Source of the DNA: Afipia sp. GAS231
Lineage (GTDB): Bacteria > Pseudomonadota > Alphaproteobacteria > Rhizobiales > Xanthobacteraceae
Assembly (NCBI RefSeq): GCF_900103365.1
Contig: NZ_LT629703.1
Location: 7,240,501-7,304,500, forward strand
Direction: 5' to 3'
DNA: 64,000 bases
Shown in pieces: positions 60,031-64,000 of the stretch. Both the position numbers and the translations under genes were made by a program. Numbering within the stretch: the first letter of the stretch is position 1; each line of letters starts with the position of its first letter. Under the pieces are notes generated by a model. That model saw only the letters and a list, made by a program, of their open reading frames with translations, was not told the origin of the DNA and did no database searches.

Positions 60031-61836
60031 CTACGCGCGAACCCGGACATAGCTGCCGGGCGCGTCCTCGATCGGCGGCATCGCCTCGGAGCCGACCGCG
60101 CGCGCCGGCACCCGCTCGGCGTCGAGCCCGTCGAGCCATTGCAGCCAGTCCGGCCACCACGATCCCTTGTGCTCGGTGGCGCCCTTGATCCAGTCGGCGA
60201 GCTTGATGTCCTTGATGTTGTCGTTGGTCCAGTACTGGTACTTGCCGCCCGCCGGCGGGTTGACGACGCCCGCGATATGACCCGATCCGGACAGCACATA
60301 TTTGACCGGGCCGCCGAAGAACTGCGAACCGTAGAGCACCGAATCCGCCGGCGCGATGTGATCCTCGCGCGTCGCCAGATTGTAGACGGGCACCTTGACC
60401 TTCGACAGGTCGAGCAAGGTGTTGTCGAGCACCATGCTGCCGGATGACAACCGGTTCTCCAGGTAGCAGTTGCGCAGGTAGAACGAATGGTTGGCCGCCG
60501 GCATCCGCGTCGCGTCGGAATTCCAGTGCAGCAGGTCGAACGCGGAGGGCGTCTGTCCCTTCAGGTAGTTGCTGATGACATAGGACCAGATCAGGTCGTT
60601 CGAGCGCAGCATGTTGAAGGCCATTGCCATCTTGCCGCCGTCGAGCACGCCGGACGCCTCCATGTCGCGTTCCAGCGCCGAGAGTTGGCCCTCGTCGACG
60701 AACACGAGCAGATCGCCGGCATGGGTGAAGTCGACCTGGGCCGCAAAGAACGTCGCCGAGGTCACGCGCTGGCGCCGCTTTTCGGCGAGCCATGCCAGCG
60801 TCGAGGCGAGCAGGGTGCCGCCGACGCAATAGCCGGCGGTGTGAACCTTCAGTTCGCCCGTCACCTTCTCGATCACGTCCATCGCGGTCAGCGGGCCTTG
60901 GGTCATGTAATCGGCCCAGGTCTTCTTGCCGAGTTCCTTGTCCGGGTTGACCCAGGAGATCACGAACACGGTGATGCCCTGATCGACGCACCACTTGATG
61001 TAGGATTTTTCCGGCTTGAGATCGAGAATGTAGAACTTGTTGATCCACGGCGGCACGATCAGGAGCGGCGTGCGCAGCACGGTCTCCGTGGTCGGGGTGT
61101 ACTGGATCAACTGCATCAGTTCGTTCTGGAAGATCACCTTGCCGGGGGTCGTCGCCATGTTGACGCCGACGACGAGGTTCGACGGATCGGACTGGCGGAT
61201 GCGCAGCGTGCCGTGACCGGCTTCGATATCCTCCGCCAGCATCTTCATGCCGCGAACGAGGTTGCCGCCGTTCGAGGCCAGCGTTTCGCGCAGCACTTCC
61301 GGATTGGTGAAGACGAAATTCGACGGCGCGATCGCGTTGGTGATCTGCTGCACGTAGAACTCGGCCTTCTTGCGGGTGTGGGGATCGACGCCTTCGGCAT
61401 TCTTCACCAGCTCCTGCGCCCACTGCGTGGTGAGCAGATAGAGCTGCAGCACGAAGTCGAAGAACTGGTTCGAGCGCCACTCCGGATCCTTGAAGCGCTT
61501 GTCGCGCGGCGACGGCTCGATCGCAGGCTTGGTCTCTTCGCCGGCCATGCGGCGCGCCGCCGAACCCCAGAGATCGAGATAGGCCTTGCCCATCTTGGTC
61601 TGCAGATCCGAAGCGCGGTTCTGATCGGACAGCCAATATTCGGCGACCGTCGAAAAAGTCTTGATGACCTCACCGATTTCGTTCGGCGGCTTGTCCTTTG
61701 CGTCGCCGTTCTCGCGCGGCTTGAGGTAGGCCGCAAGCGCCTGGCCGCTGGTCTCCATCGCCTTCGCGATGTTCATGGCGAAGGCTTCGGCGTTGAACGC
61801 TTTCGGAGCCTGGGTTTCGGTGTTAACGTCAGTCAT
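60031..61836 (-). CDS. phaC: Class I poly(3-hydroxyalkanoate) synthase
   Basis: A 601-residue enzyme that polymerises 3-hydroxyacyl-CoA into storage polyester on granules. The lipase-like box GYCVGG has the nucleophile Cys337, and Asp492 (REDHIAP) and His520 (GSGHIAG) complete the triad. The N-terminal domain with MEWRSNQFFDF-type sequence (DPEWRSNQFFDFVLQLYLL) is typical of class I. PhaA, PhaB and phasin genes are not adjacent. Confidence 0.97.
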   Translation of the reverse strand: MTDVNTETQAPKAFNAEAFAMNIAKAMETSGQALAAYLKPRENGDAKDKPPNEIGEVIKTFSTVAEYWLSDQNRASDLQTKMGKAYLDLWGSAARRMAGEETKPAIEPSPRDKRFKDPEWRSNQFFDFVLQLYLLTTQWAQELVKNAEGVDPHTRKKAEFYVQQITNAIAPSNFVFTNPEVLRETLASNGGNLVRGMKMLAEDIEAGHGTLRIRQSDPSNLVVGVNMATTPGKVIFQNELMQLIQYTPTTETVLRTPLLIVPPWINKFYILDLKPEKSYIKWCVDQGITVFVISWVNPDKELGKKTWADYMTQGPLTAMDVIEKVTGELKVHTAGYCVGGTLLASTLAWLAEKRRQRVTSATFFAAQVDFTHAGDLLVFVDEGQLSALERDMEASGVLDGGKMAMAFNMLRSNDLIWSYVISNYLKGQTPSAFDLLHWNSDATRMPAANHSFYLRNCYLENRLSSGSMVLDNTLLDLSKVKVPVYNLATREDHIAPADSVLYGSQFFGGPVKYVLSGSGHIAGVVNPPAGGKYQYWTNDNIKDIKLADWIKGATEHKGSWWPDWLQWLDGLDAERVPARAVGSEAMPPIEDAPGSYVRVRA

Positions 61837-62159
61837 GTCAGGGACACTATAACTTCATTTCGGGTTCGTCACCGCGTCGATTGGCGCAGCGACGGTCCAG
61901 GGGTTCTTGGGGTTAATCCTGTTGCATTGCGATATGATTTCGCCGTTCTGACACATTGAAGCCGCACCGGTCGGATTTGTTCTTTGGGCTTTAATCGTTT
62001 CGAACGACAATTATTTGAACGGTTGAAGGTTGCGGCTGACTGGGACACTACCGCACAACTTTTGCTCTGCAAGGCTCGTACCAGTGAGACGCAAACGTCC
62101 GCGGTGAGCAGAGCAAAGATTGCAAGCGACGGGACGATGAGCAGGGGACTTCCGGGCGG
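61837..62159. other. Divergent spacer between phaC and a lipoprotein gene
   Basis: 323 bases with no supported gene. It is AT-richer than the neighbours between about 61920 and 62030 and should contain both promoters. I saw no strong inverted repeat. Confidence 0.4.
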
Positions 62160-62468
62160 ATGCCGGTGGATCGGACGATAAGGCTTCGGACCTTGAAGCT
62201 GTGGTCGATGGCGGCGCTGTTTGCATCAGCGCTGGCTGTCGGCGGCTGCTCGACCCAGATCGCCGATATGCCCGGCGTCGGCCTGCCCACAGATGCGCCG
62301 CAGCGTCCGAAAGAAGCCGGCGCCTACCTTCCCGTCCACGATCTACCGCCGGATCGCGAGGAGGAGGCGATGAAGCCGGCCGAGCTGGCCAAAATTCAGG
62401 CAGAATTGACGGCGGCGCGTGACCGGCAGGCCTCCACCGGTACGGCGGCAAAAGCCGGCACAAAATGA
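62160..62468 (+). CDS. Hypothetical lipoprotein
   Basis: 102 residues with a signal sequence and lipobox (ALFASALAVGGC) and a hydrophilic mature part rich in Pro, Lys and Glu (LPPDREEEAMKPAELAKIQAELTAARDRQ), mostly a single helix. Small lipoproteins of this kind are common in the family; function unknown. Confidence 0.78.
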   Translation: MPVDRTIRLRTLKLWSMAALFASALAVGGCSTQIADMPGVGLPTDAPQRPKEAGAYLPVHDLPPDREEEAMKPAELAKIQAELTAARDRQASTGTAAKAGTK

Positions 62469-62666
62469 GCTAATCGCTGGCGCTGCCCGGCTCCCGTGAT
62501 AAAAAGAACCTCAGTTCAACCGCATTGCGGGTCCGGGGTCTGGACCTTGCGCATGAATTCGCTCTAAATCCTTGATTAAGCGCGACTTCTGGACGGAGCC
62601 GAATTCGGCTTCGAAACGCCAAGGTTCCCGCGATTCTGTCTGACCGGTTGTCGGAGCAAGGGTCCC

Positions 62667-63887
62667 ATGGAAGATTTTTACCGTATCCGCCGTCTGCCGC
62701 CTTATGTGTTCGAACAGGTCAACCGGGCCAAGGCGGCCGCGCGGAACGCCGGCGCCGACATCATCGACCTCGGCATGGGCAACCCGGACCTGCCGACGCC
62801 GCCCCATGTGATCGAAAAGCTGAAGGAAACGCTCGGCAAGCCGCGGACCGACCGCTACTCGGCCTCGCGCGGCATCACCGGTCTGCGCAAGGCGCAGGCC
62901 GCCTATTACGCGCGGCGGTTCGGCGTGAAGCTTAATCCCGAAACCCAGGTGGTGGCGACGCTCGGTTCCAAGGAAGGCTTTGCCAACGTCGCGCAGGCGA
63001 TCACGGCGCCCGGCGATGTCGTGCTGTGTCCCAATCCGAGCTATCCGATCCACGCCTTCGGCTTCCTGATGGCCGGCGGCGTGATCCGCTCGGTGCCGTC
63101 GGAACCGACACCGCAGTTCTTCGAAGCGGTGGAGCGCGCCATCATCCACTCGATCCCGAAGCCGATCGCGCTGATCGTCTGCTATCCCTCCAATCCGACC
63201 GCCTATGTCGCCGATCTCGATTTCTACAAGGACCTGGTGGCGTTCGCGAAGAAGCACGAGATTTTCATCCTGTCGGATCTCGCTTATGCGGAAGTCTATT
63301 TCGACGACAAGAACCCGCCGCCCTCGGTGCTGGAAGTTCCCGGTGCGATCGACGTCACCGTCGAGTTCACCTCGATGTCGAAGACGTTTTCGATGGCGGG
63401 CTGGCGCATGGGATTTGCCGTCGGCAACGAACGCATCATCGCTGCGCTAGCGCGGGTGAAGTCCTATCTCGATTACGGCGCGTTCACGCCGGTCCAGGTC
63501 GCTGCCACCGCCGCGCTGAACGGGCCGGACGATTGCATCAAGGAAATGCGCGATACCTATCGCAAGCGCCGCGACGCACTGGTGGAGAGTTTTGGCCGGG
63601 CAGGGTGGGATATCCCGCCACCCCAGGCCTCGATGTTCGCCTGGGCGCCGCTGCCGAAGGCGTTCGAGAGCGTCGGCAGCATGCAGTTCGCGACCCTGAT
63701 GGTGGAGAAATCCGGCGTCGTGGTTTCGCCTGGCGTGGCCTTCGGCGAGCACGGCGAGGGCTATGTTCGCATCGCCATGGTGGAAAACGAGCAGCGAATC
63801 CGCCAGGCGGCGCGCGGCGTGCGGCGCTTCCTTGAAAGCGGCATTGAAACGTTGCACAACGTGGTTCCTCTCGCCAACCGGCGCTAA
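62667..63887 (+). CDS. Class I/II aminotransferase (AlaC/LL-DAP-AT-like)
   Basis: A 406-residue PLP enzyme. GNPDLPTPPHV, SRGITGLRKAQAAYYARRFG, CYPSNPTAYVA, LSDLAYAEVYFDD and the PLP lysine in TSMSKTFSMAGWRMG (Lys239) are present. It ends YVRIAMVENEQRIRQAARGVRRFL. This subgroup includes glutamate-pyruvate transaminases (AlaC) and is often annotated as an LL-diaminopimelate aminotransferase homologue. The next gene, 24 bases on, is homoserine dehydrogenase, and this pair is a frequent alphaproteobacterial arrangement. Confidence 0.93.
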   Translation: MEDFYRIRRLPPYVFEQVNRAKAAARNAGADIIDLGMGNPDLPTPPHVIEKLKETLGKPRTDRYSASRGITGLRKAQAAYYARRFGVKLNPETQVVATLGSKEGFANVAQAITAPGDVVLCPNPSYPIHAFGFLMAGGVIRSVPSEPTPQFFEAVERAIIHSIPKPIALIVCYPSNPTAYVADLDFYKDLVAFAKKHEIFILSDLAYAEVYFDDKNPPPSVLEVPGAIDVTVEFTSMSKTFSMAGWRMGFAVGNERIIAALARVKSYLDYGAFTPVQVAATAALNGPDDCIKEMRDTYRKRRDALVESFGRAGWDIPPPQASMFAWAPLPKAFESVGSMQFATLMVEKSGVVVSPGVAFGEHGEGYVRIAMVENEQRIRQAARGVRRFLESGIETLHNVVPLANRR

Positions 63888-63911
63888 TTCCTTCAGCAGG
63901 TTCTTTCAGTC

Positions 63912-64000
63912 ATGGTCGCACCCCTCAGAGTGGGCATTGCGGGGCTCGGCACCGTTGGCGCCGCGGTCGTCCGCACTATCGAAGAGCAGGCGAGAACGCT
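63912..64000 (+). CDS. hom: Homoserine dehydrogenase, 5' part only (cut by window end)
   Basis: Starts ATG GTC GCA and reads VAPLRVGIAGLGTVGAAVVRTIEEQ; GLGTVGAAVV is the NAD(P)-binding loop of homoserine dehydrogenase, the branch enzyme to threonine and methionine. Only about 29 codons are in the window. It closely follows the aminotransferase, so the two are likely cotranscribed. Confidence 0.85.
   Translation, partial: MVAPLRVGIAGLGTVGAAVVRTIEEQART

Noticed and set aside
59960-61636. Upstream extension of the MAPEG frame through phaC on the same strand
   Set aside because: The frame is open but overlaps phaC in another frame and lacks MAPEG similarity; the good ribosome site before 59959 defines the start.
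1-64000. tRNA, rRNA or prophage genes
   Set aside because: I looked for cloverleaf-like 3' TTCGANNC/CCA patterns, rRNA motifs and phage structural genes in the gaps and found none convincing. A tRNAscan and Rfam search would settle it.

Overview
The window reads as a chromosomal segment of an alphaproteobacterium of the Bradyrhizobium/Rhodopseudomonas group (Nitrobacteraceae). The basis is high GC with rhizobial-style codon use, a class I PHA synthase, small Omp25/31-like beta-barrel proteins, a sufBCDS-sufT-sufA operon preceded by a NifS-type desulfurase, the tyrS/anmK divergent pair, and several families of palindromic intergenic repeats that I associate with Bradyrhizobium genomes. I saw no rRNA, tRNA, CRISPR array or prophage. 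Genus assignment is inference from recognition, not from a search.

Layout. 0-6.8 kb: two near-identical tandem class A penicillin-binding proteins (the first cut by the window edge), prfB with a programmed +1 frameshift, and a 3-hydroxyisobutyrate-dehydrogenase-like reductase. 6.8-8.5 kb: an EamA transporter and a small coiled-coil protein. 8.5-13.5 kb is the most accessory-looking stretch: a remnant of a carbamoyltransferase 3' end, a two-gene cassette (an unrecognised 211-aa protein and a MACPF-like protein ending in a PASTA-like domain), then an intact NodU/CmcH-type carbamoyltransferase. 13.7-26 kb: a branched-chain amino-acid-type binding protein, GNAT, M23 peptidase, BCP peroxiredoxin with a histone-H1-like tail, a large AsmA/YhdP-like protein, DUF3617 protein, chemotaxis receptor, MFS transporter and tyrS. 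27-31 kb: anmK, a glutathione S-transferase, a Rossmann oxidoreductase, DUF1697 and an alpha/beta hydrolase, separated by palindromic repeats.

31.3-38.3 kb is the Fe-S cluster assembly locus: nifS-like, sufB, sufC, sufD, sufS, sufT and sufA on one strand, with ATGA overlaps between sufD/sufS and sufS/sufT and two inverted repeats in front of sufB. 38.4-43 kb: a TfoX-N protein, an IS30-family element inserted into a palindromic repeat, a diguanylate cyclase and a DEAD-box helicase with a pentad-repeat tail. 43.3-52.1 kb: a secreted caspase-like protein, an SDR-MarR operon with a palindromic operator, small envelope proteins, two Omp25-like porins, an FAD monooxygenase and an SDR.

52.4-64 kb: parE, a lipoprotein, DedA, a Tat-exported metallo-beta-lactamase-fold hydrolase, paiB-argC (with a possible leaderless leader ORF carrying four consecutive arginine codons), a methyltransferase, MAPEG protein, phaC, a lipoprotein, a class I/II aminotransferase and the start of homoserine dehydrogenase.

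Most genes are core housekeeping or envelope functions. The items I consider least described are the MACPF/PASTA cassette flanked by carbamoyltransferase 3' ends and the arginine-codon leader upstream of paiB-argC.
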